Assembly: GCF_019710585.1 (NCBI RefSeq)
Contig: NZ_JAIFZQ010000020.1
Span: 652,265 to 716,264 of the forward strand
Direction of reading: 5' to 3'
DNA length: 64,000 nt
Source of the DNA: Arthrobacter sp. MAHUQ-56
Lineage (GTDB): Bacteria > Actinomycetota > Actinomycetes > Actinomycetales > Micrococcaceae
The position numbers were made by a program, and so were the translations under genes. Below, in pieces: positions 28,764-38,500 of this stretch. The notes beneath the pieces were generated by a model. It saw only the letters and a list, made by a program, of their open reading frames with translations, was not told the DNA's origin and ran no database searches. Position 1 is the stretch's first letter, and each line of letters begins with the position of its first letter.

Positions 28764-29900
28764 GTGACTTACGAGATCGAGATCGGCCGTGGCAAGCGTG
28801 GGCGTCGTGCCTACTCCCTGGATGACATAGCAATCGTCCCCAACCGTCGCACCCGCGACCCCAAGGACGTCTCCGTCTCCTGGCAGATCGACGCCTACCA
28901 GTTCAGCATGCCTGTCATTGCCGCCCCGATGGATTCGGCCATGTCCCCGCAGACCGCCATCGCGCTCGGCCGCCTGGGCGGCCTGGGGGTGCTGGACCTG
29001 GAAGGCCTGTGGACCCGGTACGAGGACCCGCAGTCCGTCCTGGACGAAATCGCCGCCCTGCAGGACGAAATCAACAGCCCCGCAGTCACCGGCCGGATGC
29101 AGGAGCTGTACCAGGCGCCCATCCAGCCCGACCTCATTACCTCCCGCCTGGCAGAAATCCGCGAGGCCGGCGTCACCGTGGCCGGATCCCTCACCCCGCA
29201 GCGCACCCAGGAGCACTACAAGACCGTCCTGGCCGCCGGCGTCGACATCTTCGTCATCCGGGGGACCACCGTATCCGCCGAGCATGTGTCCAAGAACCAT
29301 GAACCGCTGAACCTCAAGCAGTTCATCTACGAACTCGACGTCCCCGTCATCGTGGGCGGAGCGGCGGGCTACACCCCCGCGCTACACCTGATGCGCACCG
29401 GCGCGGCCGGCGTCCTGGTGGGCTTCGGCGGCGGTGCCACCACCACCACGCGCCGCGCCCTGGGCATCCACTCGCCCATGGCGTCAGCGATTTCCGACGT
29501 CGCAGCCGCCCGCCGGGACTACATGGACGAATCCGGTGGCCGCTACGTCCACGTCATTGCCGACGGCGGCATGGGCACCTCGGGTGACATCGTCAAGGCG
29601 ATTGCGATGGGCGCCGACGCCGTCATGCTGGGCAGTGCCCTGGCCCGGGCAGAGGAAGCGCCGGGCAAGGGCTGGCACTGGGGCCAGGAGGCGCACCACC
29701 TGGAGCTGCCGCGCGGGGACCGGGCCAACGTCGGCACCGTGGGCCCGCTGGAGGAGGTCCTCTTCGGACCCGGCCACCACACCAACGGCACGTCCAACCT
29801 CATTGGCGCGCTGCGCCGCTCCATGGCAACCACCGGCTATTCGGACCTGAAGGAATTCCAGCGGGTCGACGTCGTCGTATCCCCGTACGAAGGCAACTGA
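28764..29900 (+). CDS. guaB3: GuaB3 family IMP dehydrogenase-related protein
   Basis: 378 residues, a TIM barrel of the IMPDH/GMP-reductase superfamily without CBS domains. Family landmarks are DDIAIVPNRRTRDPKDV, VIAAPMDSAMSP, VHVIADGGMGTSGDIVKAIAMGADAVMLG and the C-terminal RRSMATTGYSDLKEFQ. The loop that carries the catalytic Cys in GuaB (SICTTR) reads GGGATTTTRRALG here, and the whole protein contains no cysteine at all. Normal IMP dehydrogenase chemistry is therefore not expected; it may be regulatory or bind a nucleotide. TAACCT at 28752-28757 is 6 nt before the GTG start: leaderless. A terminator follows. Confidence 0.9.
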   Translation: MTYEIEIGRGKRGRRAYSLDDIAIVPNRRTRDPKDVSVSWQIDAYQFSMPVIAAPMDSAMSPQTAIALGRLGGLGVLDLEGLWTRYEDPQSVLDEIAALQDEINSPAVTGRMQELYQAPIQPDLITSRLAEIREAGVTVAGSLTPQRTQEHYKTVLAAGVDIFVIRGTTVSAEHVSKNHEPLNLKQFIYELDVPVIVGGAAGYTPALHLMRTGAAGVLVGFGGGATTTTRRALGIHSPMASAISDVAAARRDYMDESGGRYVHVIADGGMGTSGDIVKAIAMGADAVMLGSALARAEEAPGKGWHWGQEAHHLELPRGDRANVGTVGPLEEVLFGPGHHTNGTSNLIGALRRSMATTGYSDLKEFQRVDVVVSPYEGN

Positions 29901-29903
29901 CGC

Positions 29904-29937
29904 GGGCAGGCCGGGAGGCGGACCTCCCGGCCTGCCC
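29904..29937 (+). terminator. Terminator after guaB3
   Basis: A 15-bp perfect stem (GGGCAGGCCGGGAGG / CCTCCCGGCCTGCCC) with a CGGA loop, 3 bp after the stop. No U-tract, as is common in this window. Confidence 0.8.
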
Positions 29938-30000
29938 AAAGCGCGCCCCAAGCAAGTAGTGTGTGTTTACGACCGGCACTAGAGGCACTGGAGGCGTTCA

Positions 30001-31740
30001 ATGAAGAGTGTTCCTGCAAACGGCGGGGTCCTGGGCCCTGAAGCCAGGGAAGCAGCCATTGAGCGGCTGCGCGCAACCACCGAACCCGGCCAGGAGCTGG
30101 ACATCCTGATTGTGGGCGGCGGCATCGTTGGCGCCGGGGCAGCACTCGACGCCGTGACCCGCGGGCTCAGCGTTGGCATCGTCGAAGCCAGCGACTGGGC
30201 CGCCGGTACATCCTCCCGGTCCTCCAAACTCATCCACGGCGGCCTGCGCTACCTGGAAATGCTGGACTTCGCCCTGGTCAAGGAGGCCCTGCAGGAACGC
30301 GGTCTGCTGCTCTCCGAGATCGCCCCGCACCTGGCCCGTCCCGTGCCCTTCCTCTACCCCCTGACCAAGCCCTTCATCGAGCGTCCCTACGTGGGTGCCG
30401 GCATCGCGCTTTACGACGCGATGTCCGTCTCCAGCGGCCACAGCCGCGGCGTGCCGTTCCACAAGCACCTCAGCAAACGGGGGACCCTCCGGGCCGCTCC
30501 CAGCCTGAAGAATGACGCCTTCGTAGGATCCATCCGGTACTACGACGGGCAGGTGGACGACGCCAAGTACGTGGCCAACCTGGTCCGAACCGCGGCCTAC
30601 TACGGGGCCCATGCCGTGAACCAGATGGCCGTGGTGGATTTCCTTCGCGAGGGGGAGCGCGTGGTGGGCGCCAAGGTGGTCAACCGCGAGGACGGGACGG
30701 AGTTCAGGATCCGTGCCAAGCAGGTCATCAACGCCACCGGCGTGTGGACCGACGAAACGCAGGCCATGGTGACGGACCGCGGCCAGTTGAAGGTCCGGGC
30801 GTCCAAAGGCATCCACTTGGTGGTGCCGCGGGACCGTTTCCAGTCCACGGTGGGGCTGATCCTGCGCACCGAAAAGTCGGTCCTGTTCGTCATCCCGTGG
30901 GGCAGGCACTGGATCATCGGCACCACGGACACGGACTGGCACCTGGACAAGGCGCATCCGGCTGCGTCCAGCAAGGACATCGACTACATCCTCGAACATG
31001 TCAACCGCGTCCTGAAGCGTCCGCTCACCAGGGAGGACGTGGAAGGGGTCTATGCCGGGCTGCGGCCCCTGCTCGCCGGTGAAAACGACTCCACCGCCAA
31101 ACTGTCCCGCGAACACGTGGTGGCGCACCCCGTGCCCGGCCTGGTGGTAGTTGCCGGCGGGAAGTGGACCACGTACCGCGTGATGGCCAAGGACGCCGTT
31201 GACGAGGCCACCCGCACCATGGATGAGCGTGTCCCGCCGAGCTGCACCGAAACCATCCCGCTGCTTGGGGCCAGCGGTTTCCGGGCAGCCTGGAACCGCC
31301 GGAACCGCACAGCGGAGGAATCCGGGGTCCATGTGGCGCGGATCGAGCACCTGCTCAACCGGTACGGCTCCATGACTCCTGAGGTCCTCGCCATCATCGA
31401 GGAGAACCCGGAGCTGGCCGAGCCGATCCCGGGAGCGGACGATTACCTCCAGGCGGAGGCCGTGTACGCCGCCACGCACGAAGGTGCCCGCCACGTACAG
31501 GACGTCCTGACCCGCCGGACCCGGATCTCCATTGAGGCTTGGGACCGTGGCGTGTCTGCTGCTCCCGTAGTCGCTAAACTGATGGGTGACGTCCTTGGCT
31601 GGAGTGACGCGCAGCGCGAAAACGAAGTCCGGCACTACCTTGCCCGCGTGGAGGCTGAACGCCTCAGCCAGCAACAGCCGGACGACGAATCCGCAGACGC
31701 CGCCCGCCTGGGCGCGGAAGACATCGTGCCCTTGCGCTGA
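30001..31740 (+). CDS. glpD: Glycerol-3-phosphate dehydrogenase, aerobic flavoprotein
   Basis: 579 residues. FAD-binding motif DILIVGGGIVGAGAALDAVTRG; family block SSRSSKLIHGGLRYLEMLDFALVKEAL; KGIHLVVPRDRF; C-terminal helical domain ending in VRHYLARVEAERLSQ. It oxidises glycerol-3-phosphate to dihydroxyacetone phosphate at the membrane, passing electrons to quinone, for growth on glycerol and lipids. ATG at 30001 follows TGGAGG. glpF and glpK are not in the window. A PTS EIIA gene follows 37 bp downstream, probably in the same operon. Confidence 0.95.
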   Translation: MKSVPANGGVLGPEAREAAIERLRATTEPGQELDILIVGGGIVGAGAALDAVTRGLSVGIVEASDWAAGTSSRSSKLIHGGLRYLEMLDFALVKEALQERGLLLSEIAPHLARPVPFLYPLTKPFIERPYVGAGIALYDAMSVSSGHSRGVPFHKHLSKRGTLRAAPSLKNDAFVGSIRYYDGQVDDAKYVANLVRTAAYYGAHAVNQMAVVDFLREGERVVGAKVVNREDGTEFRIRAKQVINATGVWTDETQAMVTDRGQLKVRASKGIHLVVPRDRFQSTVGLILRTEKSVLFVIPWGRHWIIGTTDTDWHLDKAHPAASSKDIDYILEHVNRVLKRPLTREDVEGVYAGLRPLLAGENDSTAKLSREHVVAHPVPGLVVVAGGKWTTYRVMAKDAVDEATRTMDERVPPSCTETIPLLGASGFRAAWNRRNRTAEESGVHVARIEHLLNRYGSMTPEVLAIIEENPELAEPIPGADDYLQAEAVYAATHEGARHVQDVLTRRTRISIEAWDRGVSAAPVVAKLMGDVLGWSDAQRENEVRHYLARVEAERLSQQQPDDESADAARLGAEDIVPLR

Positions 31741-31777
31741 GGGGCGCCCGCCCCACTGCCGACTGAAGGGATACGCC

Positions 31778-32266
31778 TTGGTGGAACCACTGGACCCGTA
31801 TGACGCCCACCTGACCACCGCCGAGATGGTGATCCTCGAAATGGAGGCGAAGGACAAGACCGACGCCACCAACCAATTGGCGGAGCGGCTGTACGCGGCG
31901 GGGCGCATATCGGACCTTGAGGGGTTCCTGAAGAACGTCAATGCCCGGGAGCACCAGCTGGCCACGGGGCTCCCGGGTGGGATCGGACTGCCGCATGCGC
32001 GCAGCGAGTTCGTCTCCCAAACCTCAATCGCTGTTGGAATCGCCAAGTACGGCCACGCCCTGGACTTCGGAGCGGCCGATGGCCCCGCCACGGTGATCCT
32101 GCTGATCGCCACCCCCGCGAGCTCGTTCTCGGACCACCTCGAGGTGCTGGCCACCCTGGCACGGTCACTGTCCAAGGAATCCTTCCGCGAGTCGCTGCGC
32201 CGCGCCTACGATGCCGAAGTGATTGCCGAGCTCATCAACTCAAGCCTGGTTTTCTTCGACCACTAG
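31778..32266 (+). CDS. PTS sugar transporter subunit IIA (fructose/mannitol type)
   Basis: 162 residues, one EIIA domain of the fructose-mannitol class. The phosphorylated His73 is in GIGLPHARSEF; the pattern SDHLEVLATLARSLS supports the fold. It would pass phosphate from HPr to an EIIB partner, but no EI, HPr, EIIB or EIIC gene is nearby, so it may be a regulatory or orphan EIIA. TTG at 31778 with GAAGGGA six nt upstream is chosen; GTG 31781 is equally possible. Read-through of an open frame from inside glpD is an artefact. Confidence 0.85.
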   Translation: MVEPLDPYDAHLTTAEMVILEMEAKDKTDATNQLAERLYAAGRISDLEGFLKNVNAREHQLATGLPGGIGLPHARSEFVSQTSIAVGIAKYGHALDFGAADGPATVILLIATPASSFSDHLEVLATLARSLSKESFRESLRRAYDAEVIAELINSSLVFFDH

Positions 32267-32349
32267 GCACGCTTCCCCAAGGTTCCGCCTGCCGGGCAGG
32301 ACCTCCCAGCGTTTAGTTGTTCTACAGAAGTACGAAGTACGGTTAAGAC

Positions 32350-33192
32350 GTGTGGAAAACAGCCCTTAAGCCCCGATGGATCGCAGGCTTCATCTTTGCG
32401 ATCGCCCTCTCCGGGGTCTTTGTGCTGCTGAGCCAGTGGCAGTTTGGGCGCTCCACGCGGCCCGAGGTGCCGGTGAATCCGACCACGGAGCAGGTCCAGC
32501 CGCTCACCGCCACCTTGCAGCCGGGGGAGTTCTTCCACGGCAGCGTCGCCGACCAGATGGTTACGGCCCAGGGAACCTACAGCCCCGACAAGCAGGTCCT
32601 TGTCCCGGGCCGCCTCCACGATGGTAAGAGCGGCTACTGGGTGGTCTCCGCCTTTGCTGTCAATGGTGCACCCGCCCTGACCGGAGCCGCAGCGTCACCC
32701 CAGACCTGGATACCGGTGGCACGCGGGTGGGTAGCCGCACCCGGTGACGCGGCAGCCCCGCCGTCGGGCACCGTGGAACTGACGGGCCGGCTGCTGCCGT
32801 CCGAAGCGCCCGTGGCAGGCAAGGCGCCACAGCCGGGCGAGGCTTCCGCGGTATCCGTCGCTGAACTGATCAACTACTGGGAGGTCAGCAGCTTCCCCGG
32901 CTTTGTCTCAGCCACAGCCGAAGTAGTGGACGGCGCCGACGTCAGTGCATCAGCCGTGACCGGAAAGCTGCTTCCGCTGGACATCGGCCCACAGCCGCCG
33001 GCACAGCACGTCAACTGGCTGAACCTCTTCTACTCCATCGAATGGGTGGTTTTCGCCGGATTCGCCCTCTTCATCTGGTGGCGGCTGGTCAAGGACGACT
33101 ACCACCGGGACCTCGAAGAAGCCCTCGATGAAGCCGAAGCTTCCGCCACACCCGAACAGCATGAAACGCCCCAGCAGAAGGTACAGCCATGA
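32350..33192 (+). CDS. SURF1 family cytochrome c oxidase assembly protein
   Basis: 280 residues. The first helix (RWIAGFIFAIALSGVFVLLSQWQFGR) with the conserved LSQWQFGR, a central periplasmic domain with VLVPGR and WIPVARGWV, and the last helix (WLNLFYSIEWVVFAGFALFIWW) define SURF1. It helps insert haem a during assembly of cytochrome aa3 oxidase. The C-terminal tail of about 40 residues is acidic. TACGGT at 32338-32343 sits 6 nt before GTG 32350, so the transcript is probably leaderless. It overlaps the DUF3817 gene by 4 bp. Confidence 0.92.
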   Translation: MWKTALKPRWIAGFIFAIALSGVFVLLSQWQFGRSTRPEVPVNPTTEQVQPLTATLQPGEFFHGSVADQMVTAQGTYSPDKQVLVPGRLHDGKSGYWVVSAFAVNGAPALTGAAASPQTWIPVARGWVAAPGDAAAPPSGTVELTGRLLPSEAPVAGKAPQPGEASAVSVAELINYWEVSSFPGFVSATAEVVDGADVSASAVTGKLLPLDIGPQPPAQHVNWLNLFYSIEWVVFAGFALFIWWRLVKDDYHRDLEEALDEAEASATPEQHETPQQKVQP

Positions 33193-33698
33193 TTGATCCG
33201 AAACCGGCCAACCCGTCCACGCAGGCCACCGCTGGCAAGACCGCCGGCAAGAAGCGCCGTTTCGGCGGCACGGAGGCCCAGATCCGCTCGGCCCTGAAGT
33301 TCTACAAGGTCATGGCCTACCTCACCGGCACCATGCTGCTTTTGCTGTGCGCCGAACTCATTGCCCGCTACGGCTTTGGGCAGTACCTGTTCGCCGGCGG
33401 CACCAATGCCATCACCGGGCAGCCGTTCGGTTTCGGCTTCGCGGACGCCGAACCTCCGGGGGTAATCAACGGCGTCAACGTTTCCGTCACGGTCCTGATC
33501 GTCCACGGGTGGATGTACGTGGTGTACCTGATCTCCAACTTCCGGCTCTGGTCGCTGATGCGCTGGCCGTTCCTGAAGCTGGTCCTGCTGGCCCTGGGCG
33601 GCGTGGTGCCGTTCCTGTCCTTCATCGTGGAGAAGAAGTTCCACGCCGAGGTCGAAGCGGAACTGGCCGCCCATCCGCAGGCACCGCAGCGGTACTGA
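33189..33698 (+). CDS. DUF3817 membrane protein
   Basis: 169 residues. A basic N-terminus of about 30 residues is followed by SALKFYKVMAYLTGTMLLLLC and two further helices, with HGWMYVVYLISNFRLW, the DUF3817 signature. The same pairing with SURF1 is common in actinobacteria and hints at a role connected with the respiratory chain, but function is unknown. It is translated together with SURF1 (ATGA overlap) and lies 93 bp before guaA. Confidence 0.87.
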   Translation: MIDPKPANPSTQATAGKTAGKKRRFGGTEAQIRSALKFYKVMAYLTGTMLLLLCAELIARYGFGQYLFAGGTNAITGQPFGFGFADAEPPGVINGVNVSVTVLIVHGWMYVVYLISNFRLWSLMRWPFLKLVLLALGGVVPFLSFIVEKKFHAEVEAELAAHPQAPQRY

Positions 33699-33791
33699 CG
33701 CCCAGCTGCGCCGGTTCTCCCGGACGTCTGCTCCGTCACAGCCCGGCCTCCCAAGGTGCGCCGGTGCAATGGCGCCAAGTAGGCTATTACG

Positions 33792-35381
33792 GTGACTACT
33801 CCCACTGCATCCCAGACTTCCCAGAAGCCGGTGCTGGTAGTTGACTACGGTGCCCAGTACGCGCAGCTGATTGCCCGCCGCGTCAGGGAAGCGAATGTGT
33901 ATTCGGAAGTGGTTCCGCATACCTACAGCACCGAGCAACTCCTGGCCAAGAATCCCGCCGCCATCATCCTGTCCGGCGGACCTTCCAGCGTCTATGCCGA
34001 CGGCGCCCCAAGCGTAGGTGCCGACCTTTTCGAAGCAGGCGTCCCCGTCTTTGGTATCTGCTACGGCTTCCAGGCCATGGCCAACGCCCTGGGCGGCAAG
34101 GTGGACAAGACCGGGCTGCGGGAGTACGGATCCACCGAAACCACCATCCTGGGCGAGGGCCGCTCCGTACTTGAGGGCATGCCCCAGCACCAGAAGACCT
34201 GGATGAGCCACGGCGACTCCGTCCACCGCGCGCCGGAAGGCTTCGAAGTCCTGGCAACGACCGCGGGCGCGGAAGTGGCCGCCTTCGCCAACGAGGAAAA
34301 GGGCCTCTTCGGCGTGCAGTGGCACCCGGAGGTCAAGCACTCGGCCTACGGCCAGCAGGTGCTGGAGAACTTCCTGTTCAACTGCGCCAAGATCGAGCCC
34401 AACTGGACCACTGGCAACATCCTCGAAGAGCAGGTGGAGCGCATCCGCCAGCAGATTGGGGATGCCCGGGTGATCTGCGGCCTCTCCGGCGGCGTGGATT
34501 CCGCCGTCGCCGCCGCCCTTGTCCAGCGCGCGGTCGGCGACCAGCTCACCTGTGTGTTCGTTGACCATGGCCTGCTGCGCGAAGGCGAGGCCGAGCAGGT
34601 GGAGCGCGACTTCGTGGCCGCCACCGGCGTCAAGCTGTACGTCGCCAACGAGCAGGAACGCTTCCTCTCGGCCCTGGCCGGAGTCAGCGACCCCGAGACC
34701 AAGCGCAAGATCATTGGCCGTGAGTTCATCCGTGCCTTCGAGGAAGCCGAGTTGGCCATCATCGCCGAGGCCGCTGCCCACGGTGAGAAGATCAAGTTCC
34801 TGGTCCAGGGCACGCTGTACCCCGACGTCGTCGAATCCGGCGGCGGCGAGGGCGCGGCGAACATCAAGAGCCACCACAACGTGGGCGGACTCCCCGAAGA
34901 CCTCCAGTTCGAGCTTGTGGAACCCCTGCGTGCCCTGTTCAAGGACGAAGTCCGCGCGGTGGGCGCCCAGCTGGGCCTGCCGCAGGAAATCGTCGGCCGC
35001 CAGCCGTTCCCGGGTCCGGGCCTGGGCATCCGGATCGTCGGTGAGGTCACCAAGGAGCGGCTGGACCTGCTGCGCAAGGCAGACGCCATCGCGCGCGCCG
35101 AGCTCACTGCCGCGGGCCTGGACAACGAGGTCTGGCAGATGCCAGTCGTGCTGCTGGCCGATGTCCGCAGCGTGGGTGTCATGGGCGACGGGCGCACCTA
35201 CGGCCACCCCATCGTCCTCCGCCCCGTCTCCTCCGAAGACGCCATGACCGCGGACTGGTCGCGCCTGCCGTATGACCTCCTGGCCCGGATCTCCAACCGG
35301 ATCACGAACGAGGTGGACGGCGTTAACCGGGTGGTGCTGGACGTGACCAGCAAGCCGCCGGGAACCATCGAGTGGGAATAG
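33792..35381 (+). CDS. guaA: GMP synthase (glutamine-hydrolysing)
   Basis: 529 residues, full length. The class-I glutamine amidotransferase domain has Cys90 in [10 protein letters not shown] and His in [10 protein letters not shown]. The ATP pyrophosphatase domain has the P-loop [15 protein letters not shown]. The dimerisation domain ends [17 protein letters not shown]. It converts XMP to GMP with ATP and glutamine, following GuaB. TAGGCT at 33780-33785 is exactly 6 nt before GTG 33792, with no Shine-Dalgarno: leaderless. Followed by a strong terminator. Confidence 0.97.
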   Translation: MTTPTASQTSQKPVLVVDYGAQYAQLIARRVREANVYSEVVPHTYSTEQLLAKNPAAIILSGGPSSVYADGAPSVGADLFEAGVPVFGICYGFQAMANALGGKVDKTGLREYGSTETTILGEGRSVLEGMPQHQKTWMSHGDSVHRAPEGFEVLATTAGAEVAAFANEEKGLFGVQWHPEVKHSAYGQQVLENFLFNCAKIEPNWTTGNILEEQVERIRQQIGDARVICGLSGGVDSAVAAALVQRAVGDQLTCVFVDHGLLREGEAEQVERDFVAATGVKLYVANEQERFLSALAGVSDPETKRKIIGREFIRAFEEAELAIIAEAAAHGEKIKFLVQGTLYPDVVESGGGEGAANIKSHHNVGGLPEDLQFELVEPLRALFKDEVRAVGAQLGLPQEIVGRQPFPGPGLGIRIVGEVTKERLDLLRKADAIARAELTAAGLDNEVWQMPVVLLADVRSVGVMGDGRTYGHPIVLRPVSSEDAMTADWSRLPYDLLARISNRITNEVDGVNRVVLDVTSKPPGTIEWE

Positions 35382-35388
35382 CATTCTG

Positions 35389-35428
35389 AGTGGCCGGCCT
35401 CCGCCAGCGGGGGCCGGCCACTGCTTTT
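35389..35428 (+). terminator. Rho-independent terminator after guaA
   Basis: An 11-bp stem (AGTGGCCGGCC / GGCCGGCCACT) with a 12-nt loop, then GCTTTT. It separates guaA from the large helicase-like gene. Confidence 0.85.
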
Positions 35429-35562
35429 CCCCCGTGAAATCCTCACCAATTTCCCTTGCCCCAGTGTTGCGGTCTCTCAAGACCGGCACCGAAGCGGCTA
35501 CTCTCGAAACTATGCCGGTATGGTCCAGGGCGTCACGTGCAAGCGCAGAAAAGAAGGCAGAA

Positions 35563-38500
35563 GTGTCAGTTGGTCAAGGCCACCCGGAAGGCTCGGAAGA
35601 GCTTCGCAAATGGCTGTCGGGACTCAAACCCGTCACCGGCGCGGACACGATGCTGCGCTTCACCAAGACGCCGGAAGGTTCGATCGACCTCACGTCGGCG
35701 CATCCGTCAGGCCTGGCCCAGCTCATGGCCGGGCGCCGCACCCGCTTGTCCACGCTGATCAGGGACCGCCAGCAGTACGTGGTGGCCGCGCGTGCTTCGC
35801 GGAACATCCGGTCCAAGATCTTCGAACTCGCCAACGACCGCGGAATCGACGCAGGGTACCTTTCGGCCGGCACCGTGGTGTGGACCTCCGCCGTCGGGGG
35901 GAAACCGCAGCGGGTGTCCGCGCCGGTCATGCTCACCGCCATCTCCCTGACTGTCCGCCCCGGGGAGGACGACTTCGAACTCCAGCTGACCGAGCAGGCG
36001 CACATCAACCCTGCGCTGGTGCGGCATCTGAAGAACGTCCACGGGATCGTCTTCGACGTCAACGCGGTCACCCGGCTGGCCTACAGCACCGCCCGCTTCG
36101 ACCCCCAGCCTGTCCTGGACCGGCTGGCAACACTGATCCGGCCCATCCACGGCGCCGAGACCCAGCACAACCTGCTGGTGTCCACTTTCGCGGACCTCTC
36201 CGGAAACCTCGACGACCCCTGGATCAACGATTCCAACCCCCTGATCTCCGCGCTGGCAACCGCCGCCGGAGGCGAGGTGGTGGATGTCGAGGAACCCGAC
36301 CCCTCCCGCTTTCCTCCGCTGGACAGCCGGCACCCCAAGGACGAACTGCTGCTGCTGGACGCGGACAGGGACCAGCAGTACGTCATCGACGCCGCCCGCG
36401 CAGGTGACTCACTCGTGGTCAGCACGCCGCCCGGCACCGGACAGACCCAGACCGCCATCAACACGATCGGCGCCCTGGTGGATGCCGGCAAGACCGTTCT
36501 GGTGGTGGGCGACCGCCGGGCCAGCCTGAACGAGGTCTCCGGCCAGCTTGAGTCATTGGGGCTCGAGTCCATCCTGTTCCAGTTGTCCGGGAACGTCACC
36601 GCGCAGCAGCTGAAGGGCCAGCTGGTCCGGGCCATTGTCCGCAACGAAAAGTCCCTGGAACCGCAGCTGGGGAACCTGCACAGCACACTGACGGAGCACC
36701 GGCACGCGCTCATGGACCACGTGGCGTCGCTGCACAACGTCAGGGAGCGGTGGGGCTGCTCACCGTACCAGGCCATGCAGTCGCTGGCGGAGCTCACGTC
36801 CATCCACCCTGCCCCGGCCACCACGGTCAGGCTCAAGCGGAGCGTCCTGGACAGTATCCGGGACCGCGAGGAACTGGCGGCCAGGCTGCGGCGGGCCGCG
36901 GAACTGGGCAGCTTCAGCAAGGCTGCCACCACCAGCCCGTGGCACGGGGCCAGGCTGCTGACCCGCAAGGAAACCGAGGAAGCCCAGGACCTCGTCCGTT
37001 CCGTTGCCAAGAGCCTTCCGATCCTGCGTGAGCGCATGAATGCGGTGGCCGAGCATGCGGAAATCCGGCTCGGCGAATCGTTTGCCGAGTGGGGCGAGCA
37101 GTTGGAACTGCTCGTCGCCGTGCGCGGCAGCCTGGACAAATTCACACCGGACATCTTCGACCGGCCGGTGACGGATCTGATCTCCGCCACTGCGTCCTCT
37201 GCCTGGCGGCGCGAACGGGGCATCGAGATGACCTCCATGCAACGCTCGCGGCTGCGCCGGGTAGCCAAGGAATACGTCCGCCCCGGCGTCCACATCGCAG
37301 ACCTGCACACCTCGTTGCTCCTGGTCCAGGAGCAGCGGGCGCTTTGGGCCGGCTACGCCACCACGCAGCGGCACCCCGCCGTTCCGTCCGGCCTTGCCGA
37401 GATGAACGCGATGTACCGCGGCCTGGACCGCGAGCTCAGCCAGCTGGGGGAGGCCCTGCGGCACACGGAAGCCGGCGGCTCCCTGGCCACTGCCCCGTAC
37501 GGGCAGTTGATGGAACGCCTGGAACGCCTGGTGGCCGATACCGACACGCTCAAGACACTGCCCGAACGCACCCTCCTGGTGGAGAACATGCGCGAGCACG
37601 GCCTGGGCGAGCTCCTGGCCGACCTCGCCGAGCGGGAAGTGCCGGAAGGATCGGTGGCCGCCGAACTCGAGCTGGCCTGGTGGCAGTCCGCGCTTGAGGC
37701 CATGATCAGTGGCGACGACTACCTGGCCATGTCCGACGGCGACGCCCTCCGCCAGCTTGAGGCTGAGTACCGGCTCGCGGACAACGCCCACATTGCCAGC
37801 GGAGCGGCGCGCCTGCGCTGGGACCTGGCCGAGCGGTGGCGGACCGCGATCGCGGCGCAGCCCCGCCAGGCCGACCTCCTGCGCAGCCTGCTGAAGGACG
37901 GCCGGGTATCGCTGCCCGCATTGACCGCCCAGGCGCCGGACCTCATCGGTACCCTGGTCCCGGTCTGGTCTGTCAGCCCCTACCTCATGACGGGGCTGCT
38001 CCCGGCCGAACAGCACTTCGACGCCGTCGTGATCCTCGATGCCGAGGCCACATCGCTGCAGGCGGTCCTGCCGTCCATTGCCCGTGGACGGCAGGTCATC
38101 GCGTTCGGGGACGCCCGGATCGCCAGTCCCCGGACCTTCACCGTCGGCGTCGAACGCCTGGCGCCGGGCGAGTCTGCCCACCAGCGGGTGGAGAGCGCCT
38201 TCAACGCGCTCTCGGCAGTCCTGCCCGTATGGCGGCTGAACGTGGTGTACCGCGCTGTTGACGAGGACCTGGTCCTGCAACTGAGCAGGGACTTCTACGA
38301 CGGCGGCCTCCGCCGGCTGCCCGAAGGCCAGTCCGCCACGGGGCTGGACCGGTCCCTCCTGGTGGAATACCTCCCCGACGGCACCGGACTTCCCAGTGCA
38401 GACCATGAGGGTGTGGAATCGGTGGTCGCCGAAGTGAACCGGGTGGTGGAGCTGGTCTTCGAACACGCCCGCATGCGCCCCCGGACCTCCTTGGCCGTCG

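Noticed and set aside
33099..35489. 796-residue minus-strand frame opposite guaA
   Set aside because: Antisense shadow of guaA and DUF3817, both with full diagnostic motifs.
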